From: Georgenia muralis
Lineage (GTDB): Bacteria; Actinomycetota; Actinomycetes; Actinomycetales; Actinomycetaceae
Assembly: GCF_003814705.1 (NCBI RefSeq)
Contig: NZ_RKRA01000001.1
Location: 1,612,001-1,676,000 of the forward strand
Direction of reading: 5' to 3'
Length of the DNA: 64,000 bases
The first letter of the stretch is position 1. Each line of letters starts with the position of its first letter. This document shows positions 7,080 through 15,667 of the stretch, one piece after another. Both the position numbers and the translations under genes were made by a program. The notes beneath the pieces are model-generated. The model saw only the letters and a program-made list of their open reading frames with translations. It was not told where the DNA came from and did no database searches.

Positions 7080-8156
7080 ATGAACGACGAGGCCTGGGTG
7101 CTGCACGTCGACCTCGACCAGTTCATCGCCGCGGTCGAGGTGCTGCGCCGCCCCGAGCTCGCCGGACTGCCGGTCATCGTCGGCGGCCGCGGGGACCCCA
7201 CCGAGCGGGCCGTCGTGTCCACCGCCTCCTACGAGGCTCGTGCGTTCGGCGTCGGGTCGGGCATGCCGCTCAAGGTCGCGGTCCGCAAGGTCCCCGACGC
7301 GATCGTCCTGCCGGTGGACGCGCCCGCCTACGAGGAGGTGTCGGAGCGGGTGATGACCGCTCTGCGTGGGCTCGGCGCCGTCGTGGAGGTCCTCGGCTGG
7401 GACGAGGCCTTCCTCGGCGCCAGGACCGACGACCCCGAGGCCCTGGCCCGGCGTGCCCAGGAGGTGGTGCTCGAGGCGACGGGTCTGCACTGCTCGGTCG
7501 GGATCGGCGACAACAAGGTCCGCGCGAAGATCGCGACGACGTTCGGCAAGCCGGCCGGGATCTTCCGGCTGACCGCCGAGAGCTGGGCCGAGGTCATGGG
7601 GGAGCGGCCCACCATCGACCTGTGGGGCGTGGGGTCCAAGGTCTCCCGCCGCCTCGCCGGGCTCGGCATCGTCACCGTGGACCAGCTCGCCGCCGCACCG
7701 GTGGAGGTGCTCACCGGCGAGTTCGGGCCCCGGATGGGCGTGTGGTACTCCGAGCTCGGCCGGGGGGTCGGGCCCGCGGTGGTCGACGACTCGCCCTGGG
7801 TGGCCCGCGGCCACAGCCGCGAGACGACGTTCCAGCACAACCTCACGACGCCGGAGGAGGTCACCTCCGCCGTGCGTGAGCTCGCCGGGCAGGCCGCCGA
7901 CGACGCCGCCGCCGAGGGCCGGCCCGTCACCCGGGTCACGCTCAAGATCCGCTACGCCCCGTTCGAGACCCGCACCCGCAGCCACAAGCTGGCGGCCCCG
8001 ACGTCGGTACGGGGCGACGTCGTCGCCGCGGCCCTGGAGCTCGCCGAGGGGCTCGACCACGACCGCGAGGTCCGCCTCCTCGGGGTGCGCGCGGAGATGG
8101 TCATGCCCGACGGCGGGGACCCGGTCGAGCGGACGCCGGTGCGCGGACGGCTGTAG
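7080..8156 (+). CDS. Y-family DNA polymerase, DinB2-like with a non-aromatic steric gate
   Basis: 358-residue translesion polymerase. The catalytic carboxylates are in HVDLDQF (Asp11) and GWDEAF (Asp108, Glu109). SYEARAFGV (50-58) is the incoming-nucleotide region; the helix-hairpin-helix/thumb (LWGVGSKVSRRLAGLGI) and little-finger domain follow. HVDLDQFIAAVE aligned on E. coli DinB HVDMDCFFAAVE puts Ile16 at the steric gate, where an aromatic residue normally excludes ribonucleotides. Mycobacterium smegmatis DinB2 has Leu there, shares the WGWDEA-like motif, and uses rNTPs readily. No canonical beta-clamp peptide is visible at the C-terminus. The weak ribosome site is GGCGGCGAG upstream of the ATG. 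Confidence 0.93.
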   Translation: MNDEAWVLHVDLDQFIAAVEVLRRPELAGLPVIVGGRGDPTERAVVSTASYEARAFGVGSGMPLKVAVRKVPDAIVLPVDAPAYEEVSERVMTALRGLGAVVEVLGWDEAFLGARTDDPEALARRAQEVVLEATGLHCSVGIGDNKVRAKIATTFGKPAGIFRLTAESWAEVMGERPTIDLWGVGSKVSRRLAGLGIVTVDQLAAAPVEVLTGEFGPRMGVWYSELGRGVGPAVVDDSPWVARGHSRETTFQHNLTTPEEVTSAVRELAGQAADDAAAEGRPVTRVTLKIRYAPFETRTRSHKLAAPTSVRGDVVAAALELAEGLDHDREVRLLGVRAEMVMPDGGDPVERTPVRGRL

Positions 8157-8216
8157 GGGGTTGCCCCCGGGCACCGCGGCGAGCACCATGGGGTGCCCTC
8201 GACCGGACCCGGGACG

Positions 8217-9230
8217 GTGACCGTGCGGATCGCGATGCTCGCCCCCGTGGCCTGGCGGACGCCGCCGCGGCACTACGGGCCGTGGGAACGGGTGACGAGC
8301 CTGCTCACCGAGGGGCTCGTCGCACGCGGCGTCGACGTGACCCTCTTCGCCACCCTCGACTCCGTGACCGGCGCGATCCTCGAGGGCGTGTGCCCCCACG
8401 GGTACACCGAGGACCCGTCGATGGACGGGCGGGTCTGGGAGGCGCTGCACGTCTCGCGCGCCCTGGCGCTCTCGGGCGGCTTCGACCTCGTGCACAACCA
8501 CCTCGACTGGATGCCGCTGGCGTTCTCCGCGCACTCCCGTGCCCCCATGGTCACCACGATCCACGGCTTCTCGGGGCCAGGGATCCTGCCGGCGTACACC
8601 CGTGGGCGCTCGGCCTTCGTGGCGATCTCGGACGCCGACCGCTCGCCCGACCTGGACTACGTCGCCACGGTGCACCACGGCGTCGACCTCACCGAGCTGC
8701 CGGCGGGACCGGGCGGGGACGCCCTCGTCGCCTTCGGGCGCATCCACCCGGACAAGGGCACCGCGGAGGCGATCGACATCGCGCGGGCGGCCGGACGCCG
8801 GCTGGTGATCTGCGGCATCGTGCAGGACGAGCGGTACTTCCGCGAGCAGGTGGAGCCGCACGTGGACGGCGACCGCGTCGTCTACCTGGGGTCCGTGGGA
8901 CCCGAGCGGCGGGCGGAGGTCCTCGGCGCCGCGGCGGCCCTGCTGCACCCGATCGCCTTCCCCGAGCCGTTCGGCCTCTCGGTGGTCGAGGCGATGGCGT
9001 GCGGGACCCCGGTCGTGGCGTACCGGCTGGGCTCGATGGCCGAGGTGGTCGACGACGGCGTCACCGGCTACCTCGCGAGCGACGTGCCCTCCGCCGTCGC
9101 CGCCCTGGCCGGGGCGCTCGCGCTGGACCGGGCCGCGGTGCGTGCCCGGGCGGAGCAGCGCTTCGGTGTGGACCGGATGGTCACGCAGTACCTCCAGGTC
9201 TACGAGAAGGTGCTGGCCGGGACCCGCTGA
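8217..9230 (+). CDS. Glycosyltransferase family 4 protein
   Basis: About 337 residues, GT-B fold, retaining. The N-terminus VRIAMLAPVAWRTPPRHYGPWE carries the acceptor-side loop found in GT4 sucrose/mannose-transferase-like proteins. The C-terminal nucleotide-sugar half shows GRIHPDKGTAEAI, then the EPFGLSVVEAMACGTPVVAY motif with the EX7E glutamates. Start choice is uncertain: GTG at 8193, 8217 or 8223 are all in frame with no clear ribosome site. 8217 is chosen because it begins a few residues before the first strand. Convergent with the GH130 gene (6 bp apart), it probably belongs functionally to the glycan island on the other strand. Confidence 0.85.
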   Translation: MTVRIAMLAPVAWRTPPRHYGPWERVTSLLTEGLVARGVDVTLFATLDSVTGAILEGVCPHGYTEDPSMDGRVWEALHVSRALALSGGFDLVHNHLDWMPLAFSAHSRAPMVTTIHGFSGPGILPAYTRGRSAFVAISDADRSPDLDYVATVHHGVDLTELPAGPGGDALVAFGRIHPDKGTAEAIDIARAAGRRLVICGIVQDERYFREQVEPHVDGDRVVYLGSVGPERRAEVLGAAAALLHPIAFPEPFGLSVVEAMACGTPVVAYRLGSMAEVVDDGVTGYLASDVPSAVAALAGALALDRAAVRARAEQRFGVDRMVTQYLQVYEKVLAGTR

Positions 9231-9236
9231 ACGCGG

Positions 9237-10700
9237 TCAGGCCACCGGCCGCATCTCCTCGAGGAGCTCGCCGAGCGGCACGGAGGCGACGGAGACCCGG
9301 GCGTCGCCGATCCCATAGGGCACCCACAGGGTGGCGTCGTGGATGATCGCCCCGCACGTGAAGACGACGTTCGGGACGTAGCCCTCGCGCTCGTCGTCCT
9401 CCGGCACGAGGAACGGCCGCTCCAGCTTGCGCAGCACGCGGGTGGGGTCGTCGAGGTCGAGGAGCAGGGCGCTGACGGCGTAGCGGCGCATCGGGCCGAC
9501 GCCGTGGGTGAGGACCAGCCAGCCCTCCGGCGTCTCCAGCGGCGACCCGCTGTTGCCCACCCGCATGAGCTGCCAGACCGAGCGCGGCTCCTCGACGAGC
9601 GCCGAACGGTCCCACGTCAGCCCGTCGTCGGAGGTCGCCAGCGAGGTGCGGGCGCCGTCGGAGCGGCTCAGCGCGAGGTGCCGCCCGCCGACGGTCCGCG
9701 GGAACAGGGCCATGCCCTTGTTGTGCGCCTCCTGGCCGGCGAGGCGGGCGGAGCGGAACGTGGTGAGGTCCGTCGTCGTCAGCAGCCGCGAGGCGACACC
9801 TCGGCCGTCGTAGGCGGTGTACGTCGCGCGGTACTCCACGGTGCCGTCGTCGTCGAACCGCACGAAGCGCGCGTCCTCCATGCCCTGGACCTCCTGGGGG
9901 TCGGAGGGCAGGAGGACCCGCCGGCTCAGGCCCGCACCGGCCGGGAAGCCCACCGAGTAGGACGAGGAGACGAGCCGGCGCAGGAGCTGGGCGGTGGCGG
10001 CGGCGTCGGGGTGGATGAGCAGGTCGGTGGGCTGGCGCTCGAGCACGGTCTCCAGGTCCTGGCTCGTGCACCGTCCCGGGAGCTGCTCGAGGACCGCGCG
10101 GGCGAGGAGGTCGAGCCCGTCGGCGTCCTCGAGCATCGAGCGCAGGTGGGACCGGGGAACCGGGTCCGGGGCGCTGTGCCCGGGTACCAGGGGGTGCTCG
10201 CGCGGCTCGAACGTCCAGCTCGGACCGGACCCGACGACGGCGGTGGCGAACTCGATCGCCGAGACGTGGCCCTCGCTGATCCCGCGCAGGCTCACCGCCA
10301 CCCGGAGCGCGCCCGGCGCGAGGTCGTCCTGGTCGGGGTGCGCCACGACGCTCGGGTTGCACAGCGCCGCGCCCTCGACGGCGTGCTCGGCGGTGAAGAC
10401 CGCACCGAGGAGCACCTGCCGGGCCGGCGACAGCGGGGGCGTCCCGCCGGCGCGGGAGGCGACCGTCGAGGCGTGCTCCCGAAGGATGGCCGGGAGGTCG
10501 GTGTGCCGGGCGCCGAAGTCGTCGGCGATCGCGGCGGCGGCGGTCTCGACCTCCGCCTCGTCGAGGTCGAGGACGTTCTCCACCACGGCCTGCATGCCCA
10601 CGTGCGGCGGCAGGTCCACCGCGGGCAGGAAGAGACGCGCGATGACGCGGGCGGGGTCCGCCCGGAGCGTCTGACCGGGGTGGCGCGTGACCGCCGGCAT
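9237..10700 (-). CDS. GH130-family glycosidase/phosphorylase
   Basis: 487 residues, five-bladed beta-propeller. Diagnostic blades are GMEDARFVRF, HNKGMALFPR, SYSVGFPAG and the closing WVPYGIGDARVS, which match the GH130 layout. The family acts on beta-mannosides, mostly by phosphorolysis, and some members are hydrolases. A roughly 200-residue N-terminal region with no propeller motif precedes it, making the protein longer than the usual 320-400 residues. The ATG at 10700 overlaps the stop of the gene upstream (ATGA), so translation is coupled. Context with glycosyltransferases suggests turnover of an oligo- or polysaccharide made by the same cluster (inference). Confidence 0.85.
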   Translation of the reverse strand: MPAVTRHPGQTLRADPARVIARLFLPAVDLPPHVGMQAVVENVLDLDEAEVETAAAAIADDFGARHTDLPAILREHASTVASRAGGTPPLSPARQVLLGAVFTAEHAVEGAALCNPSVVAHPDQDDLAPGALRVAVSLRGISEGHVSAIEFATAVVGSGPSWTFEPREHPLVPGHSAPDPVPRSHLRSMLEDADGLDLLARAVLEQLPGRCTSQDLETVLERQPTDLLIHPDAAATAQLLRRLVSSSYSVGFPAGAGLSRRVLLPSDPQEVQGMEDARFVRFDDDGTVEYRATYTAYDGRGVASRLLTTTDLTTFRSARLAGQEAHNKGMALFPRTVGGRHLALSRSDGARTSLATSDDGLTWDRSALVEEPRSVWQLMRVGNSGSPLETPEGWLVLTHGVGPMRRYAVSALLLDLDDPTRVLRKLERPFLVPEDDEREGYVPNVVFTCGAIIHDATLWVPYGIGDARVSVASVPLGELLEEMRPVA

Positions 10701-11815
10701 CAGGTCAACCCCAGACGGCGCGCCTGCTGGAGGGTGGAGATCGCGGCGAGCGTCGACTCGGCGCCGCGGTTGTCGTTGCGGCCGAGCGGGGTCAGACCGT
10801 CGTAGCCCGCGCCGGTGCGCGGGTCGAGCATGGGAACGCCGACGTCGTTGTCGCCGAGGAACCAGTCCCGGGCGAGGGCGACGCCGTCGAGCCAGCGCAC
10901 CTCGCCCGTGAGGTCGTGGGCACGGGCGCACGCGTCGGCGGTCGCGGCGACCTCGCTGGGCTGCTGGTCGAAGCCGGGGGGCGGCTCGGCGGGGCCGCGG
11001 CCGCCGACCGGGACCACGGAGAGGTGCCCCTGGTGGGTCTGGACCTCGAGCAGCCAGGCGAGCAGCCTGGTGCCGCGGGTGATCAGGGCCTCGTGGCCCG
11101 GCGCCGAGCCGGCGACGAGCATCGCCTCGGGCACGGTGGCGTTGGCGTAGGTCAGACGCGGCTCCGGCCACGGCCAGGCGCCGCCCGGTCCGCCGTCACC
11201 CGGCCCGCCTTCGCCCGGCCCGACGTCGCCGGGCCCGCCGTCGCCGGGGGCGTCGAGGACGAGCGCGTGGAGGGTACGGGCGGCGTCGTCGAGCAGGGCC
11301 GTGGCACGTGCCGTCGCGGCGTCGGGGCTCGCCCGGCCGACGATCGCGCCGGCCCCGAGCACGGAGAACGCCGTCGCCCGCAGGTCCGGGGACCGCCGTC
11401 CGGCCCCGGTGGCGAAGGCGGTCAGGGCGCGCTCGCGGTACTGCGGCGGCCCGTGGGCGGCCGCGGTGCCCAGCCCCCACAGCACACGCCCCCACCAGTC
11501 ACCGAGGGCGGGCTGGTCGGTCCAGCGGCCTGCGGTGTCCATGCGGTTGCGGGCGCGTCCGTCGGGGACGGTCGCCGCGACGCACAGGGCGAGGTACTGC
11601 TCGCCCAGCCGCAGCACCGCCGGGCCGGGCGCCGGCTCCCGGCAGACGACCACGAGGGCCCGTGCGGCGTCGTCGACGCAGTAGCCGTGCTCGGGCCGGG
11701 GCACGTCGCCGAGCGCGTGCTCGAACAGCCCCCGGGCGTCGGTCAGGCGTGCCAGGTGGTCGAGGAGCGGCTCGGCCGGCGCGAGCATCCGCGCGGCTGC
11801 GCTCAGGCGTCCCAC
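10700..11815 (-). CDS. Alpha/alpha-toroid protein of a glycan operon; exact activity unknown
   Basis: About 371 residues. Helical repeats with conserved acidic/aromatic turns (GYCVDDAARALVV, PALGDWWGRVLWGLG, TADACARAHDLTG, GRNDNRGAESTLAA) suggest a six-hairpin fold as in GH or epimerase enzymes. No catalytic pair can be assigned with confidence, and relatives are often only called 'glycosyltransferase' by neighbourhood. The GTG start at 11815 overlaps the preceding GT4 gene by 13 bp; ATG at 11788 is an alternative. Residues about 190-212 form a Gly-Pro-Gly-Asp/Glu repeat inserted between helices. Flanked by GT4 and GH130 genes in a three-gene overlapping operon. Confidence 0.7.
   Translation of the reverse strand: MGRLSAAARMLAPAEPLLDHLARLTDARGLFEHALGDVPRPEHGYCVDDAARALVVVCREPAPGPAVLRLGEQYLALCVAATVPDGRARNRMDTAGRWTDQPALGDWWGRVLWGLGTAAAHGPPQYRERALTAFATGAGRRSPDLRATAFSVLGAGAIVGRASPDAATARATALLDDAARTLHALVLDAPGDGGPGDVGPGEGGPGDGGPGGAWPWPEPRLTYANATVPEAMLVAGSAPGHEALITRGTRLLAWLLEVQTHQGHLSVVPVGGRGPAEPPPGFDQQPSEVAATADACARAHDLTGEVRWLDGVALARDWFLGDNDVGVPMLDPRTGAGYDGLTPLGRNDNRGAESTLAAISTLQQARRLGLT
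11180..11248 (-). repeat. GPGD/E coding repeat inside the toroid protein gene
   Basis: Tandem units of roughly 12-15 bp encode GDGGPGDVGPGEGGPGDGGP, a collagen-like low-complexity linker. It interrupts an otherwise helical domain and is probably a surface loop of variable length. Confidence 0.75.
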
Positions 11816-12939
11816 CGGCGCACCGCCGCGCCGGGTGTGCGGATCGCGGCGGCGAGCCGTCGGTACCGCTCGCCGACGGCCGACCACAGCAGGGTCGGCG
11901 CGATGGTCGCAGCCTCCCGCCGCATGGCGGCCGCGAGGTCGGGCCGGGTGAGGACGTCCCGGATCGCCGCGGCCATGGCCGCGGGGTCACGGTGGGGCAC
12001 CACGCGTCCCGCGCCGGTCTCGAGCAGCTCGACCGCGTGCGGGAAGCGGGTGGCGACGACCGGGATCCCGGCGGCGACGGCCTCGACGAGGACGCCCGAG
12101 GTGACCTGGTCGGTGGACTCGTAGGGCAGCAGCACCAGGTCGGCGCCGGCGACCAGCTCCGCCAGGTCCTCGCTCGTGAGGTAGCGGGCGTCGAGGGTGA
12201 CCATCGGCTCGACGTCGAGCTCGCGGGCCCGCTCCCCCAGGGCCGTGCGGTAGGCCTCACCCTGGTGGATCCGCACCTTGGGGTGGGTCTCTCCGACGAC
12301 GACGTAGTGCGGCTGAGGGTCCAGGTCGCGCAGGTGCGCCATGGCCTCGATGCCCCACTCGATCCCCTTGCCCGGACCGATGAGGCCCCACGTCAGGACG
12401 GTCGGGCGACGGCTCGTCTCGTCCCGAGCGGCCACCGCGGGCAGCGGGGGCGCCCCGTGCGGGATGACGTGGACCTTGGCCATGTCGATCTCGTACCCGC
12501 GTGCGAGCCGCTGCCGCGGTGTCCGGGCCATCGTCACGACGGCGTCCGACGCCGCGGCCGCGGCCTCGAGGACCTCGCGCTGGTGCGGGGACGGGTCGGA
12601 GAGCACGGTGTGGAGAACGAGGATGGTCGGCACGTGCAGTGCCTGGAGGACGCCGAGAACCTCGTCCCCGTCCGGCCCGCCGTAGATGCCGTACTCGTGC
12701 TGGACGACGGCGACGTCGCACCTGCCGAGGAGCTCTGCCGTGCGGCGCGCGCTGACCTCGTCCCCGGCGACGAGGTTCCCGACGACGGGGTCCGCGACGG
12801 TGCGGAGCTCCTCCACCGCCTGGACCACACGGGCGGTGTCGACCCCCGGCCGGACGAGAGACGCCATGAGCGCGGTGGTGAACGTCGCCAGGCCGCACTG
12901 GGTGGGGGGGAACGTGCTGAGGAACCCGTACTCGGTCAT
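11803..12939 (-). CDS. Glycosyltransferase family 4 protein (operon leader)
   Basis: 378 residues, GT-B fold. The N-terminus MTEYGFLSTFPPTQCGLATFT is typical of a subgroup acting on polysaccharide or trehalose-like acceptors. VVQHEYGIYGGPDGDEVL follows near 80. The donor half contains TWGLIGPGKGIEWGIEAM and LLPYESTDQVTSGVLVEAVAAGIPVV, corresponding to the EX7E region with a Thr-Ser-Gly variant. A strong AGGAGG site precedes the ATG. First gene of the operon GT4, toroid protein, GH130, all overlapping. Acceptor and product are unknown. Confidence 0.85.
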   Translation of the reverse strand: MTEYGFLSTFPPTQCGLATFTTALMASLVRPGVDTARVVQAVEELRTVADPVVGNLVAGDEVSARRTAELLGRCDVAVVQHEYGIYGGPDGDEVLGVLQALHVPTILVLHTVLSDPSPHQREVLEAAAAASDAVVTMARTPRQRLARGYEIDMAKVHVIPHGAPPLPAVAARDETSRRPTVLTWGLIGPGKGIEWGIEAMAHLRDLDPQPHYVVVGETHPKVRIHQGEAYRTALGERARELDVEPMVTLDARYLTSEDLAELVAGADLVLLPYESTDQVTSGVLVEAVAAGIPVVATRFPHAVELLETGAGRVVPHRDPAAMAAAIRDVLTRPDLAAAMRREAATIAPTLLWSAVGERYRRLAAAIRTPGAAVRRWDA

Positions 12940-13150
12940 CGCCGGCCTCCTGAGCCGGGTGGGGCAGCGGGAGCTGCCCTGAACCGGATGCCTTGACCCC
13001 TCAGTGTGCGCCCCGCCGTCAAGGCCCGCGCACCAGGAACGAGTGAACGGGGTGGCCCGTCTCCGCGTTCACGGCGCCTCAGCGCCCGGATCGTCACGCT
13101 TCGGGCGAATTCGCTGTCCTGATGTCAGTGCCCACCCCCACACTGGTCCG

Positions 13151-14185
13151 GTGTCGATCATCACCGCCCAGGGCCTGGTCAAGCACTACGGCAAGGTCAA
13201 GGCCCTCGACGGCCTGGACCTCACGGTCGAGCGCGGCACCGTCCTTGGCCTGCTCGGGCCCAACGGCGCCGGGAAGACCACCGCCGTGCGCGTCCTGACC
13301 ACGCTCCTGCGCCCCGACGCCGGCACGGCGAGCGTGGGCGGGCTCGACGTCGTGAGCGACGCCCGGGCGCTGCGCGAACGGATCGGCGTCTCGGGCCAGT
13401 ACGCGGCCGTGGACGAGAACCTCACCGGGTTCGAGAACCTCGACATGGTGGGGCGGCTCTACCACCTCGGCATCCGCCGCTCCCGCGCACGGGCGTGGGA
13501 GCTGCTCGAGCGCTTCGACCTCACCGACGCCGCCAGGCGCCCCGTCAAGGGCTACTCCGGCGGCATGCGACGCCGGCTCGACCTCGCCGGGGCGCTCGTC
13601 GCCGAGCCGGAGGTCCTCTTCCTCGACGAGCCGACGACCGGGCTGGACCCGCGCAGCCGCCTGGGCATGTGGGAGATCATCGCCGAGCTCGTCTCCGGCG
13701 GCACCACGCTGCTGCTCACCACCCAGTACCTGGAGGAGGCCGACCGGCTCGCGGACCGCATCGCCGTCATCGACCAGGGGCGGGTCATCGCCGAGGGCAC
13801 CTCCGACGAGCTCAAGGCCCAGGTCGGCGGCGAGCGCATCGAGGTCACGGTCGCGCACGAGACCGACCTGCCCGCCGCCCGGTCGGCCCTCGCGGGCGTC
13901 GCCCTGGGTGAGGTCGCCACCGAGGAGCACACCCGGTCGCTCACCGCGGCGTCCGACGGCGGCGCCGCGACCCTCGTCGCCGCCGTGCGGGCGCTGGACG
14001 AGGCGGGCATCGAGGTGCAGGACGTCGGCATGCGCCGGCCCACGCTCGACGACGTCTTCCTCACCCTCACCGGGCACCCCAGCGAGACGGCTGCGGCGCG
14101 GCCCGGGTCCGCCACCGCGAACAACCCGCCGCTGACGGCGACGTCCGGCCCCGCCGACGTGACCGCCGAGGGAGGACGGTCATGA
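13151..14185 (+). CDS. ABC exporter ATP-binding protein, DrrA/daunorubicin-resistance type
   Basis: 344 residues. Walker A GPNGAGKTT at 36-44, signature YSGGMRRRLDLAGAL, Walker B LFLDEPTTGLDPRSR, switch region LLTTQYLEEADRLADR. The C-terminal extension with RRPTLDDVFLTLTGH is the DrrA-specific domain that contacts the permease and stabilizes the complex. The GTG at 13151 has no Shine-Dalgarno; a CACACT element ends 6 bp upstream, so a leaderless transcript is possible. Overlaps the permease gene by 4 bp. Likely a multidrug or lipid-like exporter; substrate unknown. Confidence 0.92.
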   Translation: MSIITAQGLVKHYGKVKALDGLDLTVERGTVLGLLGPNGAGKTTAVRVLTTLLRPDAGTASVGGLDVVSDARALRERIGVSGQYAAVDENLTGFENLDMVGRLYHLGIRRSRARAWELLERFDLTDAARRPVKGYSGGMRRRLDLAGALVAEPEVLFLDEPTTGLDPRSRLGMWEIIAELVSGGTTLLLTTQYLEEADRLADRIAVIDQGRVIAEGTSDELKAQVGGERIEVTVAHETDLPAARSALAGVALGEVATEEHTRSLTAASDGGAATLVAAVRALDEAGIEVQDVGMRRPTLDDVFLTLTGHPSETAAARPGSATANNPPLTATSGPADVTAEGGRS

Positions 14186-15003
14186 CCTCCCTCACCCACG
14201 CGTTCGTCGACGGCTGGACCGTCACCCGGCGCAACCTCATCAAGATCAAGCGGGTCCCCGACCTCCTCGTCGGTTCCCTGATCGCCCCGATCATGTTCGT
14301 CCTGCTCTTCGCGTACGTCTTCGGCGGCTCCATCTCCTTCCCCGGTGGCGCCGACGTCGACCCCGCCACCTACCGGGAGTTCCTCATCGCCGGCATCTTC
14401 GCCCAGACGGTGATCTTCGGTGCCACGATCACCGGTTCGGGCATGGCGCAGGACCTCAAGACGGGCATCATCGACCGGTTCCGGTCCCTGCCGATGGCAC
14501 CGTCGGCGGTCCTGGTGGGGCGGACCAACGCCGACGTCGTCAACAACGTCCTCACCGTGGTGATCATGAGTCTGACCGGTCTCGTGGTGGGCTGGCGGAT
14601 CAGCACGTCGGTGGCCGAGGCGGCCCTGGGCTACCTGCTCATGCTCTGGTTCGCGTACTGCATCAGCTGGCTCATGGCCTACGTCGGGCTGCTCGTGCGC
14701 ACCCCTGAGGTGTTCAACAACGCGGTCTTCGTCGTGATCTTCCCGCTGACGTTCCTCGCCAACACGTTCGTCCCGTCGGAGAACCTTCCCGGCGCGCTGC
14801 AGACCTTCGCCGAGTGGAACCCGGTCTCGTCCGTGACGCAGGCTGCCCGCGAGCTGTTCGGCAACGTCGTGCCCGGCACCCCGCCGCCGGACGCCTGGCC
14901 CCTGCAGAACCCCGTGCTGTACACGTTCCTGTGGGGCGCGGTCCTCCTGCTGATCTTCGTGCCGCTGACGGTGCGGCAGTACCAGCGGGCCGCGGCCCGC
15001 TGA
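14182..15003 (+). CDS. ABC-2 type permease, DrrB-like
   Basis: 273 residues with about six membrane spans: LLVGSLIAPIMFVLLFAYVFG, FLIAGIFAQTVIFGATITGSG, NNVLTVVIMSLTGLVVGW, ALGYLLMLWFAYCISWLMAYVG, AVFVVIFPLTFLANTFV and a last one near the C-terminus. Characteristic ABC-2 motifs are GMAQDLKTGIIDRFRSLPM and NTFVPSENLPGALQTFAEWNPVS. The ATGA overlap with the ATPase gene indicates a stoichiometric pair. No regulator gene is adjacent. Confidence 0.92.
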   Translation: MTSLTHAFVDGWTVTRRNLIKIKRVPDLLVGSLIAPIMFVLLFAYVFGGSISFPGGADVDPATYREFLIAGIFAQTVIFGATITGSGMAQDLKTGIIDRFRSLPMAPSAVLVGRTNADVVNNVLTVVIMSLTGLVVGWRISTSVAEAALGYLLMLWFAYCISWLMAYVGLLVRTPEVFNNAVFVVIFPLTFLANTFVPSENLPGALQTFAEWNPVSSVTQAARELFGNVVPGTPPPDAWPLQNPVLYTFLWGAVLLLIFVPLTVRQYQRAAAR

Positions 15004-15022
15004 GCCGGCCCGCTCAGCCCGC

Positions 15023-15667
15023 TCAGCCGACCGGTGTGCCGTTGCCGCCGGAGCAGGAGGCGCCGGGCTCGGGGGTCTGCTCGCCCTGGAGGTACCTGGT
15101 GAGGAAGGCGGGGATGCGGTCGTCCTCGGCGTCGTCGAGCTCGAGCTGCACCCCCCAGGCGGTGAGCACCACCGGCGCGGCGAGGTCGGGGTAGGGGCTC
15201 ACGAGCGCGTAGGCCTCGCCCTCGGCCTGGTCCCGGAGCTCGGCGACCTGGTCGGCCGGCAGGTCCGGCCGGTAGGCCACCCAGACGGCGCCGTGCTCGA
15301 GCGAGTGCACGGCGTTCTCCGCGGGGACGGGGGAGTCGTAGATGCCGCAGTTCTGCCACACCGGGGCGTGGTCGCCACCGAGCGGGGGCAGGGCCGACGG
15401 TGCGATCGTGGCCTCGACGTGCTCGGCTGACAGACCGGTCGTCTCCTCGACCTCCGGGATCGGCTGCGCGGCGGCCGCGACCACCCTGGCCTGCTCGCTC
15501 CGTGCGTCCAGGATGACCGCGGTGGTCGCGCCGGCGAGGGCGAGCACGGTCACCCCGACCGCGCCCACCGTGATGATGCGGCGACGTCGTTCCCGGCGGC
15601 CGTGCTCGGCGCGCACGGCCGCCATCCGGGCGGTGCGCTCCTCGTGCCGCTCCTTGCTGGTGCTCAC
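15023..15667 (-). CDS. DUF3105 membrane-anchored protein
   Basis: 214 residues. A basic N-terminal cytoplasmic stretch with coiled-coil character (KERHEERTARMAAVRAEHGRRERRRR) precedes one membrane span at about 33-52; the rest is an extracytoplasmic DUF3105 domain. Family marks are WQNCGIYDSPVP, NAVHSLEHGAVWVAY (His-rich, a plausible metal or redox site) and a C-terminal Cys in GASCSGG, which with the Cys of QNCG could pair. Function is not established for the family. Divergent from the asparaginase gene. Confidence 0.85.
   Translation of the reverse strand: MSTSKERHEERTARMAAVRAEHGRRERRRRIITVGAVGVTVLALAGATTAVILDARSEQARVVAAAAQPIPEVEETTGLSAEHVEATIAPSALPPLGGDHAPVWQNCGIYDSPVPAENAVHSLEHGAVWVAYRPDLPADQVAELRDQAEGEAYALVSPYPDLAAPVVLTAWGVQLELDDAEDDRIPAFLTRYLQGEQTPEPGASCSGGNGTPVG

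Noticed and set aside
7044-8948. 634-codon open frame opposite the polymerase and GT4 genes
   Set aside because: Antisense to two genes with clear conserved motifs; translation is low-complexity Arg/Gly/Asp with no domain. High GC gives many such shadows.
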